From Aurelia coerulea (lineage: Eukaryota; Cnidaria; Scyphozoa; Semaeostomeae; Ulmaridae): DNA of 64,000 nucleotides. This document shows, piece after piece, positions 39,901 through 54,900 of this stretch. Where the stretch lies: assembly GCA_039566865.1 (NCBI GenBank), contig CM076944.1, forward strand, positions 20,172,501-20,236,500. Direction: 5' to 3'. How positions within the stretch are numbered: position 1 is the stretch's first letter; the number at the start of each line of letters is the position of its first letter. A program made the position numbers and the translations under genes. The notes under the pieces were generated by a model. The model was not told the origin of the DNA. It was given only the letters and a program-made list of their open reading frames with translations, and did not search any database.

Positions 39901-42900
39901 GCAAATAGAAGATCCCTTTATGTATTAAACCATATATCTGTTAGCAGCACGATTTTTGACCTGCTAAATCATTGTTTTTTTCTCGTTAACTTCATTAAAC
40001 GAAATCATGCAATTTTTACTCTTTATCCTTGTGGTAATAGAATATCAGAAAGGTATTTTTTGTACGGCAAGCGGTTTGTACGGCAAGCGGAATTTAGATG
40101 ATAACTAACACCTTCTGGGATGGTTGTTTATGAATTATGGTTGTTTATGGATCATGGTTGTGTATGAATCTTGAACTCTTGCCGTTTGGGACTGGAACAC
40201 TGAAATCCTGATGTATCCTATAAATGACGGCGTTGAGGAAATGCAACTCTTCTTGCTGTACTGCCACTCTTATAATCTGCTGAGAAATAGTCTCCTTAAC
40301 TATGTACAAGCAACTTTGCTTACATACGATTTGTTGAGCCTCTCCAATTAGGAAACAGTTTCAACAATCTTGTATGGTGATGCAAGGTTACTTTTTGAAT
40401 CAAATAAAACAGTTTTGAAGTCCGGTGAGTCAATAAAAAGAATCCCCGTTTGAAGGTCACAGCTCCCTGGATATCAATATGATGATATCGGCAAATCGGC
40501 TACTCCTTTTTGAAATTATGAGGGATTTTCTAGAGAAAGCCTCTTCAAGAAACCTGCAAAACATGCCCAAAATCACGAACAAATTTCCCTTACCTTTTTG
40601 CCTTACACGGGCCTTACAGCAATGACTTCTGCGCGCTTTAGGACGTGCTATCCTCTTGCGAGGATGAACAAGTCTTCTCCCTGGTATCAATACCTATTCA
40701 GGGGGATTCCATTCTCCCTAGAGGTCAAATACATGAATACATGTGAGTTTCATAACTTTTAGGAAGGAAAACTAAGAAAAATTTGCTCTGAGCTTTCACT
40801 CATCTTTGCAGGTTTTTGGAAGGGGATTTCTGCAGAAAATCTCCCATATACACGGGAAGGAATGGCCGATTAAAGCCGAGTAAATTACTGAACCTAACTG
40901 AACATATTGGCATTAAAACAAGACAGTTTTCAATATTATTGCTTTGATATTCAGGGAATAGTGACCTTCCAAACGGGGATTTTTTTACTCACCCGGTAGA
41001 ATCGATCTCTTTCATGTAAAGGTTATATGTTTAATGTCAAGTCCACAGGAGTGCAATGTACTCTCATGCTCCATTTAGTATCATCTTATTCAGTTCATGT
41101 TCTGTTATTGTTGAATTTTAATTTGATATTGAAAAAAACTGAACATTATTTTGGATGAATGAATTTAGAGTTCATTTTTGGAGTTGAGGAATTTGATCAC
41201 ATCCATCCTGAAAGTCCTGACTATTATTGAGGAGAATCAACGCACCTTGTATGAAGGCAAGTTTTCAAGGCGATGTAAAGCAAACTAGGAGCGTTTTATG
41301 AGGCACTCTGTATCAGAATATATAAACATTAAATCTACATTGCAAAGAGAGTATACAATTCAAAAACTACAATTATAAACCCTAAATTATCAACATAAAA
41401 TTTACATAGTCTACAGCTGCAACCAAAATTGTAGTTTTAATTTTTCCTTTGAAGTTGTTTAATGTCCGAAAATTATTATAGAACTAGATCAATATCTCTC
41501 ATGGTTTGGGCATCTGCTATTCGTAGCTGCAGACATTTTTGGCAAACTTTGGCTAGATCAACAGAGCACATTGAAATGTTAACCAAAGATGACATATGAT
41601 TTTAATTTTTTCTTTACTTGACAAGCGTTTTTGAAGTGCTAGTTTGTGCTACATGTTTCAATTTGTAATCTAGAACCGATTCTAATGTTCTAGGGACCTG
41701 CCGGAGATAAAGGAGACAAGGGAAAGAAAGGAGGCAACGGTGTATCAGTAAGTTTAGCGCTTTGCGGTTATTCTTATTTGTGTGCATGTTGCATTTTGCA
41801 TCTACTACCTGTGGTGACCCAAGGAATTGCAGCTTTTCGAAACATCCAGCAACTTTATTACAGTATGTCAAATAGTGATCTTCAAAATGCTTTTTTATTT
41901 TTGTCAAGTGCCAATTTTATTTTATTTGGAAGCTAATGCAAAGCAAATGGTTTATATCTGAAAATGGAAAAATTCGTTCAAATGCGGTTGTATTGAATTT
42001 TGGATGGATGAAATGGGGTCCTATACTACGAAGGCGCCTTTTCAAACTTGACAGGAAAAAACTTATGTGAGATAAAGATATCAACAAAAAGTATTGTCTT
42101 GTGATATTTTATTTTGAAAAGTCAAACATATATTTTTCTAGGGTACAAATGGTGATTTTGGAAAAGATGGCCCAAAAGGTGATCGTGGTATTCAAGGCCC
42201 CCCTGGTCCACCTGGTGGAATTGTATGTCCTTGATTTTTCTTTACATCTGCACGTGTTTTTTAAGAAACTCTGGTCAGCCCTTGGCAGTAAGAATTTCTT
42301 GATTTTTAAATGCTGGAAGGTTATCGGTAAAATTTTCCTTGCAGCGCATCGGAGTCAAAGTGTGTAGAATTGACAGCGGCACATTGGTGATCCGCCAAGA
42401 AAACCATAAAGCAACTGAAGCAACCTAATAGGATTTGCATAGCTAAGACCTGAAAAATGTTGTTCTTCAACACTTTATTGCTGAATTCTGTGAAAACTGA
42501 CATCTAAATGTTATTTGAGTCATGACTTGTGTTGCTCATTTCTTTTGGTAAGGTTCTCTTTACCTTGCCGTTGCACTTATTAAAAGCATGATCAAGCATG
42601 ACAATTTCCCATGGACTGTATTTACACAATTCGATGATGTGCCCTTTTGAATGGCCAAAAACATTACTGTCGAATGCATAATTCATTTAATTGACAGATT
42701 GAGACTTTCCTTTCATTCGGTATATGATCAGCGCTCTCTCTGCAGAGTTTTAATCAAAGTAAAAAGATAACGAGTTATAGGTAAATCAGGGTATCTTTGC
42801 AAAAACTGATTTTTATGGAGTTGTGATATCCTTGTCCGAATGAATGAACATTTATCGACATTTAATCGCTTGCTTCTTGCATAGGAACAGGGCATGAATT

Positions 42901-45900
42901 GAGAATTGTTATGCGTTGAGTGAACGAATTGTACTTTATTGAAACAAGATATTGGACGCCCGACGCCCTGCCCTGTAAGTTGCACTGTTGCAGATAAGAT
43001 ATTTTTCAAAGATGATTGATTTGAATGCTTGCTTCTTCAGACCAAGGGACCTGATCCACTGTATAGTGCTGTTGGAATCTTGGCATCCGATTCTGGCGTT
43101 AACCCAACTTATTCATATGTCGAAGGGTCAAAGGTTAGTAGATCCCTATTATTTAGCTCAGAACTTCATTTTAAGTAGACTTGAAGGATTTCTAGCTATT
43201 TAAAGTTAATTTAGGCCCAATATGCATGCCGCAGCCAGGCATGAAACCCCTAACGTCCCTTCAAAGTACGGCAAAGTGAGTTCCTTGGTCAGGCCTCCGA
43301 AAGGTCACCCATCTGGTGTTTGACCTCACACGACCGAGCTTAACTTCAATTACCTGACGGAAACTGTACAAGCCGCTCGGCCATCCACCCCACGACTATA
43401 TATTATCATATGTATAAAGGGTTTGTCAATATACTTTTTATTGGCAAATGCTATGTATTAAGCCGGGTAAGATAATGGAACGTTGGGCATTTGTCAATTT
43501 CTGTGACTACAATGAACCTCACAAGTCCACTAAGATATAAAGCTATCTTTGGTTGGAATTGGTCGATAATTTGTTAAATCTGAACAGCTTCATTAATGGG
43601 GCATTCCTCGAAAACGAAATACATGCAAAGATTCATATCGTCATCCCGATCGAGAAGAAGATTATGTAAGCCCTCGGAAATCGTTTTCCCTTCGTTGATC
43701 GCGCTTCACAAACGCGAAATATAGAAGAAAACATTCGGACCAATTTTAATCTTAATACCCAACTATTCTTATGTATCGTTGTTGACAAAACAAAAGTGGC
43801 ATACTTTTATTGTTGTCCGTCGTTCGGTCGTCGGGGAGTCTTGATGGGTTCGTTGCGCGTTGCTCGTTGAATTGTGTTTTGAGTATCCTGTTGTTTTCAT
43901 TTATTCATGTGTCCACGGTCGACTACGTGGAAGACAATTGATCTGGTTTACCGACAATTCTCGCTATCTGTCTTGGACTCAAATCCCAGGATATGGCTGA
44001 GCTCTCGGTCTCTATTTTGAAAAATATTTATTTCGTTTGTGGCTGGTTTGAGCTTTATTTAAGTTGGAGAAACATTGGAAAATGTTGATGATGATATGCT
44101 CATTTTAAATGCAAACAGCGCAGTTCACCGATATCCTGTTTTTTTCCCGAGGAATGCGCCTTTAGAACAGCGTTTTGCAAGGCTCTAAATTTGAATCTTT
44201 CATTGTGGGTGTGTAAATATTGGAACAATGAAAATTCACCGTTTTTCCACCAAAACGACATGCATTGTGCTAGGGCACGAAAGAAAAAGTCAACAGCATA
44301 ATTGCTTGATGACAAAGTTCCATAATTACGGATAGAAACGACCAATTTCAGCAAGCCAAACCCTTTTACCTTTGATGGTCTTTTTTCTACTTGGCAAACG
44401 TTTAACCAGGGATAAATGCTCTTTATCTTTCATGTGTTTCAAATTTTCAGTGGATACCTTAGAAACGTTCCCTCACGATATGTTAAATGACCTTCTACAT
44501 AGTGACTAAAAAGAACGGATCGAAGAGAATCAAAAAGTTGAACGTTCTATCACAACCCTTTCAAGGAGAGGTTACCACAACATAATCCTCTTTAATCTTA
44601 TTTCAAGGCTCGTTCTTTACATTCTGCTTTCAGTTCAGTTGCTCAACTTTGAACCCCGCTTCACTGCTACTCGTTTCATGCCCTGATACGATTCATTTGG
44701 TGTAGCCAATGAAGTTTTACTTTATGGAATTTAATTGATGTCCTTTTCCCGCCAACACAAATGCATATTGATGGAGATATTGTACTGCGCACCATTTTTG
44801 CATAAACATGTGATCAAACTTTCTTCATGTTTTTTGCTACCTGGTCTTTAATATTTAAGTGAACATTTTCAACAGTATCTCGAAAATTCGTGGAATCTGT
44901 TGCCCTGCTAAAATTGCATACAATATGCTCGATTTTAAACGAAACAGGAACTATTTTATTTTCTCATTAGTAAATTACAATTCTTTGGTCTGATCGACAA
45001 AACTGACGATACTCTTTATTGAAGTGCCCAAAAGCCACGAACGATTCAATTGTCTGGTTTTAAGTGTCGGTATATTCAGATATTTCAACTGATTATGTCG
45101 ATTTTTTTTAAATATTCATAAGTGTTGCATTTCATGTCACCTACTATACTTTCTAATTACTATACTAGTTAAGCAACACTACAGGGACGATATCACATAG
45201 CAAAAGACGATGACTACCCCCATGGCCATTAACGTACAGACATAGATGAAATAGATGAAAATTAAGTATACAACTACAACATGTTACACATACGAATAAA
45301 TACTGATAAATGTTGGAATCTGCTTCACATTGGATATCAGGCCAACATAGGCGCATGATGCCGAACAATAGGAACCCCGGATGAGAGAACAACAACGATA
45401 CCAATTGTTACCACCACTGATTCCCCTCCAGAGTTCCTACCGCTCAACACATTACGCATATGCTGTCGGGTTAGGGTTTCTGATTCGCACTGTCGACGAT
45501 TCCATAACTACGGTGCTTCGCTTTTCATTTAAACCTGACAAATCATTTCCCTCATTTTGATATCTTGATGTAGGGGATTTTTGTAATGGGTTTAGTGGAC
45601 TTGGTAGAAGTCGAATATCAATAGTTTAATTTTAGCTGACCAGCATGTTTCAAGTACTCTGCTACTCTGCGATGTCAAATTCATAATTAGGAATTTAAGC
45701 CCAGACTCTACCGAATGACCAAGTTGTAACAATCCAGTAGCCCTTGCCTATTTTTTGTCTTTTAGGGACCAGATGGACCACCTGGAAAAGCTGGACCAGC
45801 TGGCGCCACTGTGAGTCTGCTTTTTGAATTTAACATTTAACAGTTTAACATGTCAACTATTTGTAAGATATACTTTGGTCTCATAGTTTCAAAGCTTTGA

Positions 45901-48900
45901 GATTGAAATTGTTGCAAAGTTGATATGAAGTGTCGGTTTGAAAAACATATTTTATGAAACGTGTTAACCTGTGTAAATATTTCAAAATGAAATGAAAATG
46001 AAATGAAAATGAAATGAAAATGAAATGAAAATGAAATGAAAATGAAAATGAAAATGAAATGAAAATGAAATGAAAATGAAAATGAAATGAAAATGAAATG
46101 AAAATGAAATGAAAATGAAATGAAAATGAAATGAAAATGAAATGAAATGAAATGAAATGAAAATGAAATGAAATGAAATGAAATGAAATGAAAATTAAAT
46201 GAAGTGCTACGCCACCTGTTTAATTTTGATGCTTCTATCTATTACTATTGCTGATTCAATTATCAGAACTGACAAGATTTGGCTGCCGTTGCGTTGCTGC
46301 AATTACTTAATGTAGTTTGATGCTGTTGTTACCAGCATTTTGGTTACAAATTTAAGATCTTTTAGATGTTAGTAAATTTGATCATCCAGTTATCCAGCCC
46401 GCTCGTTCGATTACTCTTTTATCTCAATTGCCACATCTTTGCAAATGGTATAGTGTGTCTCATGTAAATTTGTAGCTTAACATTTTACTTACAGTCGTTT
46501 TATTTTTAATCTGAAGGGTGCCCGAGGACCTACTGGAGATCCAGGTGCTAAAGGAGAAATTGGCAGAGTTGTAAGTTTCCTTTTCAAATTAGATTACGTT
46601 TGCTGTTCTCATTTGCTTTTGCCTTGAAAATAAATTATAGAGATTTTGGAGCAAATTATTCTACCATTGATTTATTGGGAAACACATTCAAGGGTGAGTG
46701 TAATAATCTTAAAATGCAGTTTAAAGAGTCCACCTTATTTGAAAAATTATCTCTGGGCCTCAAAAGATATTCTTTGATTTCAACGGACGAGGTTATTAAA
46801 AATGCTACAGATGAGGGTCGTTTAGGGGGTATATGTTCCCCTGTTCCCTGTTTAATTTGCGCTTGTTCCCCTTTTCCCTTGAGAAAATCCGCTTGTTCCC
46901 GGGAGTTTTGGTATGCATATCTTTCACATTGATACTGGGTGCGCCAAAATAAACTATGCACGTCTGGCAGGCCACAACAAATTGTACACTGGACCGATTT
47001 TGAAGATATATGACTTAATCTTTAGCAGAAAGCCTGAATTAGATTCTATGACTTTTTGCAAATTTTTCCATTTTCAGTTTTTAGAGCTAGAAGCGAGTTT
47101 CTTAAAATGTTCGTTTTCGAAAACATTGAAAACGATAAAAAAACATCGATCAAATTTTAAAAGATTCAACATGAATGAACAAAGAGAAAACGTTTCAGGG
47201 GGATTTGGGGGTTTAGTACGAACTCTCGTATAGCAGATTACAATTGGTCAATTTCTGAAGCGCAAATCACCACGAACAAGTTCTCTCTTTGTCCATTCAT
47301 GTCGATTATTTAGAAAACTTGATTTTTTTTGATCGTTTTCAGCGTTTTCGAAAATTAAAATTTAGGAAACTCGCTTCTAGTTCTATAAATTGAAAATGAA
47401 AAAATTGCAAAAAATCCCAGTATCTAATGCAGGCTTTCTGCTAACGATTAAGTCATAAATCATCAAAATCGGTCGAGTGTACAATTTATTGTGGCCTGCC
47501 AAACGTGCATAGTTTATTTTGGCGCACCCGGTAGTTGATATTTTACCGGTAGTTGATATTTTGTGGAAAAAACTCGATCAAAAGTATACTCCAAAACACA
47601 CAAAATTGACTAAGTAACAACCCGGTCTAACAAACTTTCCCCTTATGACATGTTTTGACAACCAGCTCCAAAAAAAGTTGCCTTCCTTTGATGCCCTGCT
47701 CAAGAAAAAAATTTGTGAAAACGATACCCTGAAAAAAGGCACACCCCCGTAGGACAAATATACTACCCCCTCCACTCGAAATGACAGATAATACCTTTGG
47801 TGTGATTAGCTACCTTTCTTCCTTTGTGCAGCGGCGTGACCAGGGTAAATTGTGTGGGGGAATTGAAATGAGGGAGCCTGCGAGCGAGGCACCCAGGAAA
47901 ATTGTTGGGACCACGCCCTTTACTTTGGCTTAGAATGCATCTCCCAATATCATGCTTGGCATTAGCGACGAGGAAACTTTGATAGTTTTGTGACAGTTAT
48001 CCTATAGATCAAGAGCACGAGGAAAAGAAACATCCTTTACTTTGGCTTAGAATGCATCCCATGATTCCATATTTGCCAGTGCTAAAAACTAAAGATTTGA
48101 CATTTCTCGAAAAATTCTTACCCAACCAATACCCAGCTATTTAGTCTTCGTTTTCAAAGGAATCTCGAGGGCCGTCTTTCGAAATGAAACTTGATTTCTG
48201 GGAAGTTCAACAGGCTTTCCCCCAATATATTTTAAAAATGAGTAGGAAAATGGACTGAAAATCCTTAACCATAGGTCTTCCCCTAAAAATTTGGTGGCAC
48301 TTCCCCGTCATCCCAAGAACCAAAACCCCTTCGCTCCAGGCGCTGAGAATTACGCTTTCCAATAGTTTACAGATCTTCATCTCTTTGCTGTCATGTAAAT
48401 AACTTTCTGAGCCTTGGAAAGAACTCATCATTGAACAATGATTTGCGTCTCCTTTCGGTACGGCTTAGCAAGAGCCAGTAAAATTAGTGGGTAGTAAAAT
48501 GAGTGGGATCGAGAGCGAAGCCTCCAGGAAAATTGCTGAGGTCATGCCCTTTACTTTGGCTGGGAACAGTCCTACAGATACCGTGGTAGCTGGTGCTAAA
48601 CAGAATTGTTGATCATTTTGTAACAGTTGCTTTTATAGATTGGCATCCCCAAGGGAAAATGTTTTTAAGTCAAGTCAATTTTTCAGAATGCCTGTCTTCA
48701 TCCCATCTCCACCAGTGCGAAATTAGCAACGTTCATAATTTTGTAACAGTTTTTCGTAAATCACCACATAGCAGAAAGTGTGGGCCCAAACCACATCACA
48801 CATTCCCGGTTCCTTTGTTTGCATTCGTCACAATCCAATTTGCTTGTCCCCAAAATGGAATTCTTGACGAAAACTCTTCTAGTTTGTCCAGGAAAATTTT

Positions 48901-51900
48901 CAAAAAGACAGCGTTACTTTGGCTTAGAAAGCATCTCAATGACCCTCTTTTGATTTGGCAGGAGAAAATTCCATTGAATGTAAAATTCCTTGAATTAATT
49001 ATTACAGATAGAAATTTCCCTGATCCCTGGATAAGATCCGAAGTTCCCTTGTTCCTTTTTAATTTTGGCAATGTTCCCTTGTTCCCTGGATACATTTCAC
49101 AGATGAATGCTTTTATCCGGAGTTTGTTGCGACTTTCAAGGAGAGATCTAGCAAGTAGCTTTGTGTCATTCAGTCGAGGAACGCACAATCAAAAGGAAAG
49201 TGAACAGTTTTGTTCAGTCTTGGTTTTATGCCCGGTTTTCATTAAATCGTAATTCTTCAGCTATCATCGACGATTCCATCAGCAACCTATCGCCGCCGAT
49301 CGGCGATGTCAGTTTTCATAAATGGTAATTCGGCTCATGTTTCGGTGCGAAAGTCAATTTGGCTACTGATTTGAATGGCTATTTGACTCAGTATCTGTGA
49401 TAAAACGCAGAACTGGTGCTCACAGCTATTCAAGATCACCGATGATCGCCAATGTTCTGTTTTAAGGTTACTGTATCCCTTCAGGATGATAAAAAGTTTT
49501 TTCCGATCAATTTTTGGATTTTTAGATCATTGGATAGCACACACATCTACCTACAATTTCTAATAATGTCAAGGAATTTTACTTTATTTTTCAGCGAATT
49601 ATAAGCAATTTAAAGGAAGGTATTTTCTGCTAGGAAAATGCTGTTTACATGACGAGGATTATTTGAGAACTAAAGGTTAAAGGTTTCAAGTGCCTTTGAT
49701 TTCCTGTTGAATGGATTTTGCGGTTATAATACCAATTATGTCATTGTAAACTCTGCACTAGATATATACAGGATTACTCTGTTTACGCTTGTGGTCAGAT
49801 TGAAGTTAATCATTTTCAACAGTGGAACTGTACGCTAAGAAACTGTTTCAGCGCTTTTCTCAAAATCAATTTTTCAGCAACGAATGGGTATTCATACAGC
49901 TCCCTGTACCCAACGGCTTGGTACAATTGCCTGAAATTTGGCAGACAGAGAGAAAAGGCATAGGGGGACCAAACTGTATCTCACTTTTGAGAAAAAATGC
50001 ATGGTCCAAATTTAACATTTGAATGAATCTCAAAACGAGGCCAGGGAGCGAGGGGCAAAATTGTTTTATTAATTATTCTGAAGCTAAGGCATGCAAAAGA
50101 AATTTGAGACATAATTTGCTAGATTAATGTGTTGAGAACGCAAAAAATCTCATTGAGGTGTAAATTAAACATATCTGGGGGGACATGGAGGCTCTAGAAG
50201 GGGGGAGGTCGGATTTTCACGTTTTGGGATGTATAACGCCCAATTTTCGGATATTTGTATTCTTTTTGGCTCGTAAATACTCCCTATTTAATGACGAATC
50301 GAATGATGTATAGGTTATACGTGTTGTGTCGCGGGCGTGATAATGAAGAGAGAAAACACCGTGAGTGGTCACTGAAGGGATACAGTAGCCTTAATGAGAA
50401 ATTAGATGTCTTACAGCATCGATGGTCGCCGATGACCGCTGATGCTCACATGAGCTTGGCTTTCATAAATCATAATTCATCGCGATGGAAACCGAGGGGT
50501 TCACCAATGATCGCCGATGACTTACGATTTAATGAAAACCAGGCTTTAGAATCATCACCAAACAAAATCGAAAAAAAAAGAAAAATAGATGCAATGTACA
50601 ACCTCGTTCCCAGGGTGTTCTGACGTCATAAGCTGGTCACGAAGCCGAATGAACACCCTGGTACACTTGGCATCAATCTTGCCAAAATAAGGCAAGATTC
50701 GCCCCATTATGGATTTGCAGTTTGCTAGGCAGCGATAATCGACAAAAGATGGTCGTTGCTCTAGCGCTAATTCTGAAGTATATAAATTGAGAAATTAAAA
50801 ACAAACACTTTGAGGACCCTATTTTAGCCCTTTTTAAGGTATTTAATCATTAATCCGGGGTGAGCAAGTGCATTTAGTAGGAAAACGAGCACGATCCATT
50901 TGTGTGGAAAAAGGGCCTAAGTTGAAATTTTCGAGAATTTTCCCCACAGCTTTGAAAATAGAATGGCTCGTTATTCGGCGAATTTTAGAGATGAATTGGA
51001 GATTAAAAGTGTTTTAGTGAAAGAATACTGTTTTCCGTCGATTTTTGACATGCCGCGGCCGTTTACTCCTCGCAAAACGGAGTTACGGCGTAAAATGGGG
51101 TAGGCCGAAATTATTCCCCATTTTTGGGGGGCACACGCTCCGCTTCTGGGGGCAATGTTGAACCCCAAATTGCGTTAATAGATTTGTAGATGAATGGTCT
51201 CTTGAAAACTTTTTTCCGTTTTGAAATCGGGCTTGTAACCATGGAGCATCGACTCCAAACGTAACCTCGGGTTGGAAAATCGTAACATTTATTTTTCAAC
51301 CCCCTGTTATGACGTCATAATGACCCCAACATTTCCTGAAACTCTGAAATTCGGATGCGCCGTGGTCCATTACCCCTCTTAAACTCCTCACTTGCCCCAT
51401 ACACCCCATTGATTTTGTGAAATTACCTATTCAATAAAGGCCATTTTTGAATGGGAGCCACTTATAATCTGATTTTGGTAGCGTTTTCGAATAGCCAATC
51501 AAATTGCCGAACGGCCTCTTGTATCCCAGAGTAGAGGTAGAGCAACGAACTCGCTCTGGGGACGAAATTGTGCAATGTAAGCATTTTTTTAAATGGAAAA
51601 TATGTGAAATTTGTATGTATTTTGGGAATTCCTTAAAGGATGAGCCCCCTCAATGGACAGGCTAATCAAAGGAGGGGGCTCTTCAAAAAATAAGGGAAAA
51701 TTGTTTAATTAAATTTTTTCTTCGTTAGTGGTTTTGGAAGGTGCCTTTTGATCAGGTTGCACTGTAGACGTTAAAAAATTTGGCAGGAAATAACTTTCCT
51801 ATCAACAAGTTAATTCAACGATATGTAAAAGCTGAAAGATCTTATTTGTCCTGATCGTTTTATTGTCTGATCTGTTTTAAGTTAAACTGCTTAATGTCTT

Positions 51901-54900
51901 ATCAGGGTGACTATGGACCACAAGGACCTCGAGGCAAAGATGGATCAGATGGAAAAAGGGTGAGTGTTATAATGATAATTGGTGCATTGTTTGGCTTGCT
52001 TGAAAACGAGACATGTTTGAAAACGGCCAAATGTTGTAATTCAAAGCTACAACAAAGGTAGACGATAGCTGAAAATGATTTGCTGCTTACCATAATTTCC
52101 AAAGACATTTTTTAAGAGTTTAAGGCCCCATTTACACGATATCGTTTTCGTTTCATACCTGATTGGTTTTATATCGGATTGGCCTTCTGTTTACACGAGA
52201 CCGTTTTCATTTCATATCGGATTGGCCTCCATTTCATATCGGATTGGCCTCCTGTTTACACGAGAACGCGCCGATCCGATATGCTTCATACCGTTTTTGC
52301 ATTTAATCATGAAACGAATCCGATGTCGTGTAAACGGTCGAATCCAGTATCAACTCAAAACGGAACCTCTTTGATCAATTGTACGAGCCTCCTATTCATC
52401 TGGTGCATTGCGCAGTGGATGGTAAAACAAAGGTGAATCCTCTGCAGCGCAAGTCAAAGCGTTTCTATGTCAACAGAACCCCAATCCGATATGAAATGAA
52501 AACGGTGTCGTGTAAACAGATCCCCAATCTGATATTAAATGAAAAAACGTTATCGTGTAAACGGGGCCTTAGAGCTGCAAATTTTGAAATTTGTGTATTA
52601 GATTTGGACTTCAGGTAGTGGAAAGATTTTAAATTGCTGCGTTCTGGGAAGAATGACTCCAATAGAAAAACTCCAAAACTTTTACAGAAATGTTCTTGCT
52701 TAGAGGTGCCAAGTCTTAGAATGGCCTCTCAGCTGAGTGTAAGCTGGCATCCTCCCTGAATGGGTTTAAACAATGTATATAGGGAAGGCTAGTTGTAAAT
52801 AAGGTGTTTTCCATGTGGATTTTCTTTTATTGTAAATAGATATTTCAGATTATAGGGGTTTTATTGATATACTAGAAATTTAATTGTAAAAGGTTAATTT
52901 AGGTTATTATAGTATTTAATTTTTTTGAATTTTGTAATGGAGGGCCCCTTGAAAATCAGCATTGCTGAAGGGCTACCCTCCTTAAATATTTGAAATAATA
53001 ATAGAAAATGATAAAAGAATAATTATCAGTCAATATCAAGCACTCAATGTCTGCAGCTGTTCATTAACATTATCAAATTATTGCGAAATAAAGAGTATTG
53101 CACTGTGTGCCCAGACCTCGAAACAATTACAAAATCAATTTTTTCTAAATAATTCCTTTAATTTGTCTCTTATTGACAATGCTCTGAACTCCCTGAAATT
53201 GAAAACCGTTTTGTTCTGCAGGGCGTAGCAAAAAATTGTGCCCTGTTTGTCTAAAGATTATGAAAAAACGGCAAAAGATTATCGCCAAACTTTTACATGA
53301 TATTGCTCTTCAGGTGTTCAAATAAACTTCGCTGCCATCCCCGTAAAAATCCGTTGAAAAATGATGGAGGTATGACCTTCAGAAGACCAACTTTGCCCGA
53401 TGACTAAAACCAGCGTTCGGCCATTTGATTTTATTATTTTGCAACGATAAATAGTTTCATATGAGGTACGAAATAGTTTCTGTGACGTCAGAAATAGTTG
53501 AACTCTCCGATGATTATCGGAATTTTTACGAGAGTTATGCCATTGGGGGCTGCTGTTTCATTTCATCCATGACGCTATTTATCACTTCAAAATAGTAAGA
53601 CAAAATTCCCGACCGCTGGTTTCAGTTATCAGGCAAATTTGGACTCCTGAAAGCCATAGCTCCATCATTTTCAACAGATTTGATGGTATGATGGATGGTA
53701 GCAAGTTTAATTAAATATCTGAAGAGCAAAATCATGCAAAAGTTTGGCGAGAAGCTTTTGCCGTTTTGTCGCAATTTTCAGGCAAACGGGGCACATTTTT
53801 CGGGACACCCTGTATGTGTAATGGTTGCGTTTCTGTAAATATACAAAGTTGTGAACCTCTTCAGTTTTGAATCCAACATATGATCAAGCTGCTTGTGAAA
53901 AACCACTCATTTCTATTAAAGCGATTGAAACTGTTATACTTGTCCAAAACTTAAAGCTATGGCTTATCTGAAAGGAAATAGCTTCTTTTACTTGAAAGGA
54001 ATAGAACAAGCATCAGGAATTAAGTGCGATATTTTACAATATTCAGCTTATTTCATAAAAACACAAATTTTGATTTTCAAGTTTCAATCGATGCATCTAA
54101 AATACTGTTTTTAAAAAGTGCACAGTGTTTCTCGCCAAAGCCCACAATTTTTCTTCTAAGTATAGCCATTCAAGAATAGAAAAATCAATGAGTATCATGT
54201 GGGAAAACGTGGATTATGTGATTTGCTGCAATTTTGAGTAACCAAGAATGACTTTGGCAACTATCGCTTAAATTTGATTTTTTTTGCAGCAGATGGAGGT
54301 TTCAGTCAGTGAATGAAGCATGACACCTCAAATATCATGCATCTACTAAAAAAACTTGCCAAGCATTCTTTCTAAATGACCAGGAGCCTGATTATATGAT
54401 TAAAATTAGACACTGGCAATGAGACCAAATGCAGCAGATTTGTCCATACGGCATACGCAAAATAAATGATTTATTTGTTTGAATTAAGCTAGTCTGTTAT
54501 CAGGGAGAGCCTTTCAGATGTTTCTTTCTTAGAATTTTTGAAATTACACCCATAATTACCCTTGTGTCTAACGCTTTGAAGTTAAAAAGATCGAGATTAT
54601 GTCCCAGTCCCCCAAGATTGCTTCAAAACTGAAATGTTAGTACACAGCTGAATCAGACATGTAATTGCGCATTTAATGGCCCCTGCCCTGTATTTGTATG
54701 ACAATTTTTGAAAGAGTTATTAATTGTTTCCCGAAAATGAGATCCTGGGTACACAGTGCATTGACCATATTATTACTGCTGAGCCCGCCTTTACATAAGG
54801 TGGTCTCATCAACCGGTAGGAGTCGATTCTGCTATCATAGTTTCAGAGCTGAAAACGCATGTAGCATTATCACTTAGTTATCCTTTGTATCTTGTTGTGA

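Noticed and set aside
48593..49252. 219-codon plus-strand open frame
   Set aside because: No domain or family resemblance, lies in an old repeat array and runs into a transposon end; no splice sites in collagen phase.
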